The position numbers and the translations under genes are program-made. This document shows positions 6,592 to 14,125 of a stretch of 64,000 nucleotides of DNA, piece by piece. The notes beneath the pieces were generated by a model. The model worked only from the letters and a program-made list of their open reading frames with translations. It did not search any database and was not told the DNA's origin. This DNA is from Marinobacter alexandrii (GTDB taxonomy: Bacteria > Bacteroidota > Bacteroidia > Cytophagales > Cyclobacteriaceae): contig JBDWTN010000005.1 of assembly GCA_039984955.1 (NCBI GenBank), positions 1 to 64,000 of the forward strand, given 5' to 3'. Every line of letters begins with the position of its first letter. Position 1 is the stretch's first letter.

Positions 6592-8928
6592 CTATATGTC
6601 TTCTAAATCATTGTCAGTAGCCTCTGGTATTTCGATTCTGATACAAGTGCTAAAACCTTCATCAGGATCTGACACATAAATATCTCCATTGTACGCATCC
6701 AAAATATCCTTAACTATTTTGAGCCCAAGCCCCGTACCAAGAACATCATCTTGCTCATCGGCAAAGTGGGCTGCAGCTGTAGATGTTGTAAAAAATGCAT
6801 CAAAAATTTTGTGGTGATTTTCTGATGAAATACCATCTCCATTATCATGAAATTCGAGATATATCTTCTCATCCTGTCTGCCGACCCTTATCATAATTTT
6901 TCCTTTTTTAGTTTCAGCACGTTTTATGGCTTTTAAGGAATTTGTATAAAGATTGTATAATATGGTCGCCCACTCCGATGAGTGCATTGGTATCGTATAC
7001 AAATCAGAACCTTGTACTTCAAGAGGGAGGATTTCAGTTTTGTTAATCCCAGTATCTAGAGAGATGACTTTGAAAAACCTATGAACAAGTACCGGTATCT
7101 CTTGTGGAATTAGCTCTCTGGTTATATTCTCAGAAATTGCCTTATCGAAATATGAAGTGTAGGTCCTAAGTATCTTGACATTATCATACAATCTTTGAAT
7201 TTTTTCTTGATAAGCCTCGTCATCAGGAAATTTCTTTGAAAGGAGTTTTGTGGAAGCATGAATAGTTGCCAAATAATGTCTAATCTCATGTGTAAATATT
7301 CCAATTGATAACCCTAAACTGGCCAACACACGAAGTATAGCTGTTTCTTTGAATTGCAAGCTATCCTCTAATTCTTGCTCAATAATAACTTGGTCAATTG
7401 CCTCTACTGTTCTTTTTATCTTATCCGTCCTATCAATCAATTCATGCGTAATTTCATCCTTGCTTTTGGTTGAATAAGAATCAATTGTTTTAGCCTCACT
7501 TTCTTTTTCTAGTTCATCCTTAAGCTCTTTAAGTTTCTTTACTGGCTTTTCATATTTCCGTTCCCAGTCCTTCTGATTTGTAGTTACTTTAATATCTCTG
7601 GCACTGGCTATCCTCACAATTCCAGTAGTTAATCCTCGATATGCGAAATTTAGTAGTTCACTAAAGCTATTAGTATCTAATAAGCCCTCCCTGCTTGAAG
7701 TTTCTTGAAATTGATTGCCATCGGGATCATGCACCTCGACAAATCCAAAGAAATTTGAATTACTATGCTGTGGGAGAAAGGTTCTTTTTTTAACGGATTC
7801 ATCTAACTCCAACCAATCATCTCCAAATTCACCATATGGAGAAACCCGAAACCCATTTCTATATAACCTGATTCCACCAGAATGCTGTGCTAATTCAATC
7901 AATCTCGCACGTTGTTGTGATGGAATATATTCTGTTGTGTAAAGAAAATAATATGCTTTGAAGTTTACTTTTTTTAAGTGTGCGTAAGCAGAATTAGGTT
8001 TATCCTTTGAAGCACCAAGCTCAACTAAATCATCAATTCCAAGTCGTTTACTTTTTATTGATAGGAAACTGTAACCTTCATTATCGACATAACCTTCAAA
8101 TTCTGCAATAGCATAATCATAAATCATACTTTGTTCGTCAGCAATCGGAATGATATTGTCCTGTTCTATTTTAAACAAGTTTGCTTTAAAACCTGGATCA
8201 CTAGTTGAAGTATTTCTTTTTTCTTCATCCTGTATTCTTTCCTTAGATAAAGGAAAAGGCTGTATTAAACCCGAGACATATCTGTAAACACGTTCAATAC
8301 TAGCAGTAGTCCACTTGTCTCTTAAGCCTTCAATAACTAAAGTTGTACCAGGCTTTTGAATTTTTGGTAAATCTTCTATGTGATTATTAATAGTTAAAAG
8401 ATCTTGGTCTCCTTTATACCTACTCCAGTCGATGGTTATTTTGACTGCACTTTCAGAATTTGCGCTTTGTGATATTATTGTCAATTTTTTACCAAGTCTC
8501 TGAACAGCAAATCTTCCAATACCCTTACGTCCTGCCCTATTCCTCTTATAAGTTGGTGATGTTGGATTATGCACTTTGTCGGTAGAAGAAATTTTCATGA
8601 AACCATTGATCAATTCTTCTCTCGACATTCCAATGCCATCATCCGTAATTTCTAGCGTGCCGCCTTCATTGTCAGAATTGATAAAAGTGAGCTTTACTTG
8701 TTTGGCATCTGCATCGTATGCATTTTTTACTAACTCTGATACTGCGGTTTCTTTCTTTCCAACAAGTTCTCTGCCTAGCCTGTCAATTACTCCTGCGTCC
8801 ACAGAAAAGCGAACATTATCCTTGTCGAACTGGGCGAGTAACGATGATAGTTCAATAACCTTTGAGTAATTATTTGGCTCTTCTGAAATCGTCTTGGTCA
8901 ACAATTGTCTTATCTCTTGTTCTCCCAT
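6592..8928 (-). CDS. Dual-GHKL protein: Hsp90/MORC-like ATPase fused to a histidine kinase
   Basis: A 778-residue soluble protein with two separate GHKL ATP sites. The first is Hsp90/MutL/MORC-like: SELVKNAYDAD (64-74, N motif), TDDGIGM (95-101), GRKGIGRFA (133-141), followed by a 250-residue middle segment that may be an S5-type transducer. The second is a classical histidine kinase: a coiled coil (about 455-525), H-box FTHEIRHYL (His547), N-box NLYTNSLKA (659-667), D-box HDNGDGI (694-700) and G-box LGTGLGL (730-736). No transmembrane segment, so it senses something cytoplasmic, plausibly DNA or nucleic-acid damage given how MORC/MutL ATPases act. Four bases after the XRE gene and two before the receiver gene. 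All motifs are intact, so ATP binding and phosphotransfer are expected. Confidence 0.8.
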   Translation of the reverse strand: MGEQEIRQLLTKTISEEPNNYSKVIELSSLLAQFDKDNVRFSVDAGVIDRLGRELVGKKETAVSELVKNAYDADAKQVKLTFINSDNEGGTLEITDDGIGMSREELINGFMKISSTDKVHNPTSPTYKRNRAGRKGIGRFAVQRLGKKLTIISQSANSESAVKITIDWSRYKGDQDLLTINNHIEDLPKIQKPGTTLVIEGLRDKWTTASIERVYRYVSGLIQPFPLSKERIQDEEKRNTSTSDPGFKANLFKIEQDNIIPIADEQSMIYDYAIAEFEGYVDNEGYSFLSIKSKRLGIDDLVELGASKDKPNSAYAHLKKVNFKAYYFLYTTEYIPSQQRARLIELAQHSGGIRLYRNGFRVSPYGEFGDDWLELDESVKKRTFLPQHSNSNFFGFVEVHDPDGNQFQETSSREGLLDTNSFSELLNFAYRGLTTGIVRIASARDIKVTTNQKDWERKYEKPVKKLKELKDELEKESEAKTIDSYSTKSKDEITHELIDRTDKIKRTVEAIDQVIIEQELEDSLQFKETAILRVLASLGLSIGIFTHEIRHYLATIHASTKLLSKKFPDDEAYQEKIQRLYDNVKILRTYTSYFDKAISENITRELIPQEIPVLVHRFFKVISLDTGINKTEILPLEVQGSDLYTIPMHSSEWATILYNLYTNSLKAIKRAETKKGKIMIRVGRQDEKIYLEFHDNGDGISSENHHKIFDAFFTTSTAAAHFADEQDDVLGTGLGLKIVKDILDAYNGDIYVSDPDEGFSTCIRIEIPEATDNDLEDI

Positions 8929-8932
8929 ACAA

Positions 8933-9154
8933 TCAGTCGTTTTCCAATTTTAAATTTCGGAAGATGTCTCTGAACATTTCTCCTGGGTCTATGTCAATAG
9001 CCAAGGCTATTAGAAAAAGTTCATCCGCGCGCAGTTGAGTTCCTTCGTTTGAACTCAGTTGACTCAAACGAGACTGACTAATTCCAGTACGCCTAGATAC
9101 CATTGCTCTGTTAACAGACTTCTTCGTAAGATATTCTCCTAATCGGGTCATCAT
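8933..9154 (-). CDS. XRE-family helix-turn-helix regulator
   Basis: A 73-residue protein that is essentially one lambda-repressor-like HTH: LGEYLTKKSVNRAMVSRRTG then ISQSRLSQL with the expected spacing of helices 2 and 3, and an ELFLIALAIDIDP helix. The size matches control (C) proteins of restriction-modification systems. It is the promoter-proximal gene of the operon and the dual-ATPase gene begins four bases after its stop. A small inverted repeat (TTTCG-N5-CGAAA) sits just upstream of the ATG, suitable for autoregulation. Two adjacent ATG codons (9154 and 9151) are both possible starts. Confidence 0.8.
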   Translation of the reverse strand: MMTRLGEYLTKKSVNRAMVSRRTGISQSRLSQLSSNEGTQLRADELFLIALAIDIDPGEMFRDIFRNLKLEND

Positions 9155-9156
9155 TC

Positions 9157-9171
9157 TTTCGATTTTCGAAA
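9157..9171 (-). promoter_or_regulatory. Candidate operator of the XRE gene
   Basis: TTTCG and CGAAA form a perfect 5-bp inverted repeat with a 5-base centre, directly upstream of the XRE start codon and just downstream of a promoter-like sequence. Binding there would block early transcription or translation. The link to the XRE protein is inferred from position. Confidence 0.35.
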
Positions 9172-9173
9172 TA

Positions 9174-9203
9174 TAAATGTAGGATTTATATATTTATTTC
9201 AAG
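9174..9203 (-). promoter_or_regulatory. Candidate Bacteroidota promoter for the defence-like operon
   Basis: Read on the minus strand: CTTG, an 18-base AT-rich spacer, then TACATTTA. The Bacteroidota consensus is TTTG, 17-23 bases, TAnnTTTG, so each element has one mismatch. Transcription would start about 10-15 bases before the ATG. Confidence 0.3.
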
Positions 9204-9598
9204 AAGGATTATAGATGTGTTTATTTATAAGAGGCGAACCAATAGGGGAATATTTTGTAACTTTAAACTCTAAGTGGAATTCCTAACATCCATATCATCC
9301 GAAATTATTGCCTCGCTTGCGACTCTTTTAGGCGGGCGATGCTTGTCCGTCTGGTTTAAAAAAAACCTAACCTTTCTTACTAACAAAATTTAATTTGGCT
9401 TGGTCTAGATTCTAAAAGACCTTTTGCCAGATATTCTATTTTAGTTGTAGGTCTTTGTGAAATATTCTTCTCATAGCTATAAAACTGCTTTCTCAAAAAA
9501 GATGATTGGACGTTACCCTGCGGGTCGGGCTCTACGCAGTACATGGTACTTTGCTTCGATCCCTAACGCGACCACAATTGTTTAATTTATTTTAGTAT

Positions 9599-9692
9599 TC
9601 CGCACACATTTGTCACTTTCCATCTCTAAAGCCTTCATCCCTCAGTTCGGTAAAGTATTCCTCCCTCGGAAGAAGTGTCAAAAGAGTGCTAC
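9599..9692. repeat. Palindromic interspersed repeat (module A), copy 1
   Basis: The left arm CACACATTTGTCACTT and right arm AAGTGTCAAAAGAGTG form an imperfect stem around a loop of about 55 bases. Here the arms read CACTT/AAGTG where other copies read CATT/AATG, so the pairing is preserved although the bases differ. Confidence 0.55.
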
Positions 9693-9729
9693 GTCTCTGC
9701 TTGTAGATGAAAATTGTTGGTTATCTGAA

Positions 9730-9788
9730 GCGCACACTTTGTCATTCCCACAAATCAACGCACACCCCAAAATGACTAAGAGTGCTCG
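9730..9788. repeat. Palindromic interspersed repeat (module A), copy 2
   Basis: Left arm CACACTTTGTCATT and right arm AATGACTAAGAGTG flank a short loop containing CCCACAAATC. It directly follows copy 1 and ends just before the stop of the GIY-YIG gene. Confidence 0.55.
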
Positions 9789-9794
9789 AATTGA

Positions 9795-10382
9795 TCAATG
9801 AGTTTTGAAGGTATTCCAATAGGTTTTAAGCTTACTTGCTATATACGCTTCTGCAATATGTAATTTGTATGGCTCTGCAAGTGGGTAGATGGTTACATAA
9901 ATTCTCCCAGTCAAGTCTTCCTGTAATTTCTCGATATGAGACTTGTGGTTCTCCCTATTTGCTTGATTGTATTTTTTTGCAATCCTGTACATCCATGAGG
10001 CAGAATTGCTTCCTGTAGCCCAAAAATGCTTTCCAAGTCTTCGAACAATATTTCTTGAAATACCAACATAAACGGGTATTATCATATTTTCTTCACAAGA
10101 ACCAAATAAATATATCCCTGAATAATCATTATTGACTGGCTTCCTTGCATTGCCTAGATAGCTGTTAAATTCTAAATCAGTAATGCTTTTTAACCTTTCA
10201 CGCACATAAGGTCTTGACATCTTTTCTTGCCTTAGTTCTGAAACAAGAATCCTCTTGCTATCAGTGGATATCTGTTTCTTTAAAACCTTACAAATCTTGT
10301 CCAATTCCAAAAATAGATTTTCATCGAAGTTTATATATCTATCCCCTTCAACGTTGAATTCACTGTCAACTATTAGATCCAT
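9795..10382 (-). CDS. GIY-YIG family nuclease-like protein
   Basis: A 195-residue protein. After about 85 residues of helical N-terminal extension come SGIYLFG (GIY at 89-91), PVYVGISRNIVRRL (YVG at 105-107 with Arg110/Arg114), and near the end HIAEAYIASKL with Glu178 as the likely metal-binding glutamate, followed by a WN pair. These are the four hallmark positions of the GIY-YIG fold: DNA strand cleavage through one metal ion. It is oriented like the methylase operon but separated from it by 640 bases of repeats. It could be a repair or homing-type nuclease or an associated restriction activity; the substrate is unknown. Confidence 0.7.
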   Translation of the reverse strand: MDLIVDSEFNVEGDRYINFDENLFLELDKICKVLKKQISTDSKRILVSELRQEKMSRPYVRERLKSITDLEFNSYLGNARKPVNNDYSGIYLFGSCEENMIIPVYVGISRNIVRRLGKHFWATGSNSASWMYRIAKKYNQANRENHKSHIEKLQEDLTGRIYVTIYPLAEPYKLHIAEAYIASKLKTYWNTFKTH

Positions 10383-10666
10383 ACTTCAAGTTCTTCCTTT
10401 TTGATCTATTAATAATATAATCCACCCAATCTTCCACACACATCTCCCTCCCCTCCTGGCCTACATCCCTCACCGCGGTATGGTGATTCCTCAAGGCAAA
10501 GGACAATTAAATCGTATTTTAGTATTTTTCTTAGATTTTGTTAGAAATATGTAATAATTCCCTGTAATTACTTCCGTTGAATTTAAATAATGAACCTTAT
10601 TTAGTTAACTTCTATACAATTAATCTATCTCATCTACATAAGTATCTAGTAGACTAACCCTTTATC

Positions 10667-11140
10667 ATGAATCAAAAAATACTATTTGTACTATTACTGT
10701 TGATTGGAATGGCTTGCAAAAGGACATCAAATCCTTCAATAAATGGCCCAGTACAGGACAATTGTAATGATGTGCCAAAATTAGTTGGAAAGGAGTATAA
10801 AAATGATGCTAAGGCTGCTTCCGAGTTGATTAAAGATTTTTCGGCAGCTGCATCTATTGACCTAACCAAAATAAAGAGCCTTGAAGATCTTAATGCAAAA
10901 GTCGAGTTTGCATCCAAACTTTCTCAAACTTTGAATCAAAACGTAGAGATCAGCTCTACTGTGTCCGACGAATTTTGGGAACAAGAGCTTGCTTTTCGTC
11001 AAATTATATGTCTGTACAAGTCAATTATTGATGATCCTAATGTTTCAGAACCAATAAAAGGAGAATATCACAAAGGAATACTTGAGTTCAGTAAACAAAG
11101 ACTAGATTTTCAATTTTATAAAAAAAAAAGAAATGGTTAA
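10667..11140 (+). CDS. Lipoprotein, first part of a frameshifted gene
   Basis: The 157-residue product starts with a lipoprotein signal peptide (KILFVLLLLIGMAC, lipobox LIGMAC with Cys17) and continues as a helical, charged domain with no recognised family. It ends at a TAA just after a run of ten A bases (11120-11129). Adding one A at that run joins this frame to the open frame that continues to 11769, giving a single 367-residue lipoprotein. So the gene is a pseudogene, carries a sequencing error in the homopolymer, or uses transcript slippage to make two products. It is monocistronic, with repeats downstream. Confidence 0.65.
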   Translation: MNQKILFVLLLLIGMACKRTSNPSINGPVQDNCNDVPKLVGKEYKNDAKAASELIKDFSAAASIDLTKIKSLEDLNAKVEFASKLSQTLNQNVEISSTVSDEFWEQELAFRQIICLYKSIIDDPNVSEPIKGEYHKGILEFSKQRLDFQFYKKKRNG

Positions 11141-11769
11141 GGCCACTTCTATCAATTGAAAAAGAACCAACACCTATACTTGGTCGAACATCTCGTAGTT
11201 TAGAATTTGACAACTCTGCTAATGGTGAAGACAAGTTGGTTTACAACATTAGGATTAAAAACCAGAATAGAGTTCCCCTAAAGCTTCAGGCGTTTTATGT
11301 TCAAGTCTTTGATTGTGAAACATCTAATAATCCTCCATTTCTAATAAATAACCATCCATTTTTAATAAGCAAGGAAATATCTAGTACTAATATGCCTTCT
11401 GACTCAATTTATAATTTGGGTTATTTCCATGTTGGCGAACACTTTAAACGTATTGGTAGTAAAAGGAAAGTTTATACAATAGATCCTGATGATATAGCAT
11501 TCTTCTCATTCAATCTAACTGGTCTTCTAAATGAGAATAATCTCACAATCAACAACCTAGATTGTGAGGGTGATGAAAATACTTTGGTTTGGGATTTGGA
11601 ACAAACTAATAGAACTGACACAGTAGCTACAGATATTATCAAACAAGGAGATGTTTTTTTGTTGATGCAAGCTATTAACCATTATACGAATGAAAATTTT
11701 GTATTAAGAAGAGAAATATACCCTAATGTAAATGAATCAAATTTTGATGATGTCTTAATTGAGAATTGA
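11141..11769 (+). pseudogene. Second part of the frameshifted lipoprotein gene
   Basis: The frame that continues from the A10 run reads KWLRPLLSIEKEPTPILG and onwards without a stop to 11769. Its only start codon candidate as an independent gene is a TTG at 11236, which would remove the first 35 residues. The segment looks beta-rich (VYNIRIKNQN, VFLLMQAINHY) like an extracellular domain and has no signal peptide of its own, so it makes sense only as the C-terminal half of the lipoprotein starting at 10667. No family recognised. Confidence 0.6.
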
Positions 11770-12078
11770 TCCTGGTCTTCCGCACACATTTGTCATTCCC
11801 ACAACCTCCCCTCCTACCAAAAATGACAAAAGAGTGCTCGTGTCTACCAAGAAATAAGGTGAGTGCATAAAAGGACGAAAAGGCCAAACCCTAACTATTT
11901 AATGTCCTGCCCAGAACCGAAGCTATCTTAACATAACGCAGGCCATTATCGGTCCGACGTTTCGGTAACAAAATAAGATAATGTGCTTTTGAAGCTGTTT
12001 GATGTATTTCAAACATTTAGATTATATAATGATATTCATTATATTATTTTGCGAAAGTTTTCAAAATAAGATCTACTT
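11770..12078. other. Intergenic stretch with repeats upstream of greB
   Basis: It contains module A copy 3 (11780-11840) and a copy of the longer downstream repeat (CTAACTATTTAATGTCCTGC ... CGCAGGCCATTA, 11890-11950) that lacks the usual central palindrome. The last 100 bases are AT-rich and probably hold the greB promoter, but no clean TAnnTTTG match was found. Confidence 0.5.
11780..11840. repeat. Palindromic interspersed repeat (module A), copy 3
   Basis: The clearest copy: left arm CACACATTTGTCATT and right arm AATGACAAAAGAGTG pair over the full TTTGTCATT/AATGACAAA core, with a loop of about 30 pyrimidine-rich bases. It starts 11 bases after the stop of the preceding frame. Confidence 0.7.
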
Positions 12079-12594
12079 ATGAGGCGAAAAATCCCAGAAT
12101 CAACTCTACCAAAAATCAAACGCTCGCAAATGATTACTGCCGAAGGCTTACAAAAATTAAGGGATGAACATGATCACCTTAGCCGAGTTGAACGTCCAGA
12201 CGTTACCGCTAAGGTTTCATGGGCTGCAAGTTTGGGAGATCGTTCAGAAAATGCCGATTACCATTACAACAAAAAACGTCTTCGAGAAATTGATAATCGC
12301 ATTCGATATCTGTGTAAGTGTGTTGACGACTTAAAAGTGATTAATTACCACCCTAGCCAAGAAGGCAAAGTTATGTTTGGTGCATGGGTAGAAATTAAAA
12401 ACGAAGAGAAAGGTCTTCAAAACCGATTTCGAATTGTAGGTTACGAAGAACTCATCGGTAATAAAGATTATATATCTATGGACTCCCCAATGGCTAAAGC
12501 CCTTCTTGATAAAACTGTTGGAGATGAAGCTATAGTTAAAACCAAAATGGGTGATTTTGTGTGGAAAATTCTTAAAATAGAGTATCAGAACTAG
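12079..12594 (+). CDS. greB: Transcription elongation factor GreB
   Basis: A 171-residue GreA/GreB-family protein that rescues backtracked RNA polymerase by stimulating transcript cleavage. The N-terminal coiled coil contains the GDRSENADYHYNKKRLREID signature with the acidic tip residues (Asp, Glu) that enter the secondary channel. The C-terminal FKBP-like domain includes DYISMDSPMAKALLDKTVGD. The short basic leader before the coiled coil and the NKKRLREIDNRIRYL pattern favour GreB over GreA. Flanked on both sides by repeats, monocistronic. Confidence 0.85.
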   Translation: MRRKIPESTLPKIKRSQMITAEGLQKLRDEHDHLSRVERPDVTAKVSWAASLGDRSENADYHYNKKRLREIDNRIRYLCKCVDDLKVINYHPSQEGKVMFGAWVEIKNEEKGLQNRFRIVGYEELIGNKDYISMDSPMAKALLDKTVGDEAIVKTKMGDFVWKILKIEYQN

Positions 12595-12673
12595 TGTAAC
12601 CAAAATAGATCTTAGACTATAATTCAGGCACTTAAATAAACATCATTTCTCAATCCTGAATTAGAATCCTAGC

Positions 12674-12734
12674 TCGCACACTTTTTTCAGCCCCCTTATT
12701 CCCCCACTCTACCAAAGCTTCAAAAGAGTGCTCC
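12674..12734. repeat. Palindromic interspersed repeat (module A), copy 4 (degenerate)
   Basis: CGCACACTTTTTTCAG on the left and CAAAAGAGTGCTCC on the right keep the outer ends of the element, but the inner core is mutated. It lies 80 bases after greB. Confidence 0.45.
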
Positions 12735-12978
12735 ACTCCTACAATAAATTTGTATGACTACATTCTTGCATTAGAGCTTACGCTAAGCTATTAAAGAATG
12801 ACCGAGTAGAGAGACCTCTAACTCAAAAGGAGAAACTACGTCAAAAAAGGGCGACTCAATCACTTAGTAAGATCAAGAAAGTAGCTTCCTAGCATTCAGT
12901 CCTATTAGCAAATGGAGAAAGATTTAGCTGATATTGAAAACCTAAAGAAAAATTCATACAAAGGCTTTTCAAGATAAC

Positions 12979-13080
12979 CGCACATTTGCCATTCTCTCCC
13001 TCCTGCCAAAAATGTCAAATCGAACATAGTGAGATTCACGAAGGATTCTGCGGTATGCTTGCGCGTATGAGTAAAAGAGT
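12979..13080. repeat. Palindromic interspersed repeat (module A), copy 5, interrupted
   Basis: Left arm CGCACATTTGCCATT and inner right arm AAAATGTCAAA are followed by about 50 extra bases (13020-13069, containing GATTCACGAAGGATTCTG) before the outer end AAAAGAGTGCTCC resumes. Copies 3 and 7 have no such interruption, so this is an insertion inside the repeat. Confidence 0.5.
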
Positions 13081-13163
13081 GCTCCACTCCCACACTAAAT
13101 TGATATGACTATATCCAAGCACTAAACCCTCCGCCAACTTATTAATCCCTACCCAGAACCCAA

Positions 13164-13182
13164 CCTGCCTGCGGCAGGCAGG
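13164..13182. repeat. Perfect palindrome within the longer repeat (module C)
   Basis: CCTGCCTGCGGCAGGCAGG is a 9-bp perfect stem around one base. Related palindromes stand at 28937-28951 and 32263-32276 in the same sequence context. The corresponding repeat at 11893-11950 lacks it, as if the palindrome had inserted into, or been excised from, an older repeat. Confidence 0.6.
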
Positions 13183-13223
13183 GCCATCTTAAAATAGCGC
13201 AGGACATTACCTGCCTCGTTGAA

Positions 13224-13970
13224 TTAGTCCAATTCCTTGTAGCGTTTTTTCTCAAGCAAAGAGGGTACATTTCCTAAATAAAACCGATGCAACCTCTTGA
13301 CTGTCTTAAGTGGCTGACATGGGTAATAGTCGAGCTGTCCGTCCGGAAATGGTTTGATCAAGGCTTTGGCTTCCTCTGAACTTCCATGCAGCCAGGTTTC
13401 ATCGTCTTTTTTATCCACGATAAACATCATCCTGGATTCAGGTGTGTAAGGTGTTTCATTACGGATCCAGGCCACTTCCTTATTTGCTGGCCCAGTGATC
13501 AATGTTACTGTGTTGGTTTCAACTTCGTCCAATGGATTGGTAAATGTTTGCCACAATCCGGCAACCATAAAAGGTTCTTTGGTTTTCATCTGGATATAGT
13601 AGGGGAATGTCTGATCATCTTTCTGATAATGATCAAAAAAACCATCCAGCATCACCAGGCATCTTCTGGATTCTGCAGCACCTCGATAAATACTTTTCTC
13701 TGTAAAAATTCTATCATTTCTTGCATGAAGGGTTTTCATCGGCTTGCCATTGATCTTCGGGGCAAACTCAAATGGCATAAACGGCCAATGTAGAAAATTC
13801 ACATTTTCAGGATCCTCGTTCAGTATCACTGGGAGATATGGTTCATCCAATCCGGAAACATGGTAGTAAGGAATGCTTTCTTCTAGCGCCTCCTCCCACA
13901 TATCTGTGTTTCCATAGCGCTTAGCATACAGTTTGGCATTTTTGGTAGAATAGGAAATGTCGTAACTCAT
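13224..13970 (-). CDS. SRAP (YedK/HMCES-like) protein with lost active-site residues
   Basis: SRAP proteins form a thiazolidine crosslink to abasic sites in single-stranded DNA through Cys2. The fold is recognisable over 248 residues: MSYDIS start, KTLHARNDRIF, RRCLVMLDGFFDHY, FMVAGLW, TLITGPANKEVAWIRN, ESRMMFIV. The start at 13970 is chosen because the family begins exactly here; the longer frame to 14036 adds an unrelated leader. Key residues differ: Cys2 is Ser, the Asn of NAR is His82, the Glu of GFYE is Asp113 and the His of the IHN motif is Arg170; only Arg84 remains. Each change is one base away from the catalytic codon. So the protein may bind DNA without crosslinking, or the gene is decaying. 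Confidence 0.8.
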   Translation of the reverse strand: MSYDISYSTKNAKLYAKRYGNTDMWEEALEESIPYYHVSGLDEPYLPVILNEDPENVNFLHWPFMPFEFAPKINGKPMKTLHARNDRIFTEKSIYRGAAESRRCLVMLDGFFDHYQKDDQTFPYYIQMKTKEPFMVAGLWQTFTNPLDEVETNTVTLITGPANKEVAWIRNETPYTPESRMMFIVDKKDDETWLHGSSEEAKALIKPFPDGQLDYYPCQPLKTVKRLHRFYLGNVPSLLEKKRYKELD

Positions 13971-14035
13971 TGTGTGAAAATAGTTAGAAAATAGGTATTG
14001 GCAATTACTTAGAAGTCGCAAGGTAAATGCATTCA

Positions 14036-14090
14036 AGCATTTGTTATTAACAATGCCTTATCTGCAGTCCAAAATGACAAAAAAATGTTT
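14036..14090. repeat. Module A repeat, degenerate copy 6
   Basis: GCATTTGTTATT and CCAAAATGACAAAAAAATG keep the arm pairing with several changes. It sits between the SRAP gene start and the end of the large kinase gene. Confidence 0.35.
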
Positions 14091-14125
14091 GTGGGTACTA
14101 AGAATTAAAGTGATGAAGCACGGGG

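Larger units (their letters stand above)
9155..9794. other. 640-base gene-free stretch with operon promoter and repeats
   Basis: The left end carries the candidate promoter and operator of the XRE operon. The middle contains GCGGGTCGGGCT ... GATCCCTAACGCG (about 9517-9570), which resembles a widespread Bacteroidota intergenic repeat. The right end holds two copies of the palindromic CACACATTTGTCATT-type repeat (about 9599-9692 and 9730-9788). A plus-strand open frame at 9610-9801 lies across these repeats and is not credible as a gene. Confidence 0.5.
12595..13223. other. 630-base gene-free repeat region
   Basis: No real gene is seen; a 62-codon minus-strand frame at 12905-13093 lies inside the repeats. 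The stretch holds module A copy 4 (12674-12734), module A copy 5 with an insertion in its right arm (12979-13080), and a long downstream repeat containing a perfect palindrome at 13164-13182. The order A then palindrome is the same as at 28.8 and 32.1 kb. Confidence 0.55.

Noticed and set aside
9610-9801. 63-codon plus-strand open frame
   Set aside because: It runs across two palindromic repeat copies and shows no protein-like pattern.
11115-11135. Classical A-AAA-AAG ribosomal -1 frameshift site
   Set aside because: The zero-frame phase is AAA AAA AAA AGA, so the heptamer is out of phase; transcript slippage or error explains the run better.
12905-13093. 62-codon minus-strand open frame
   Set aside because: It lies inside module A copy 5 and its insert.
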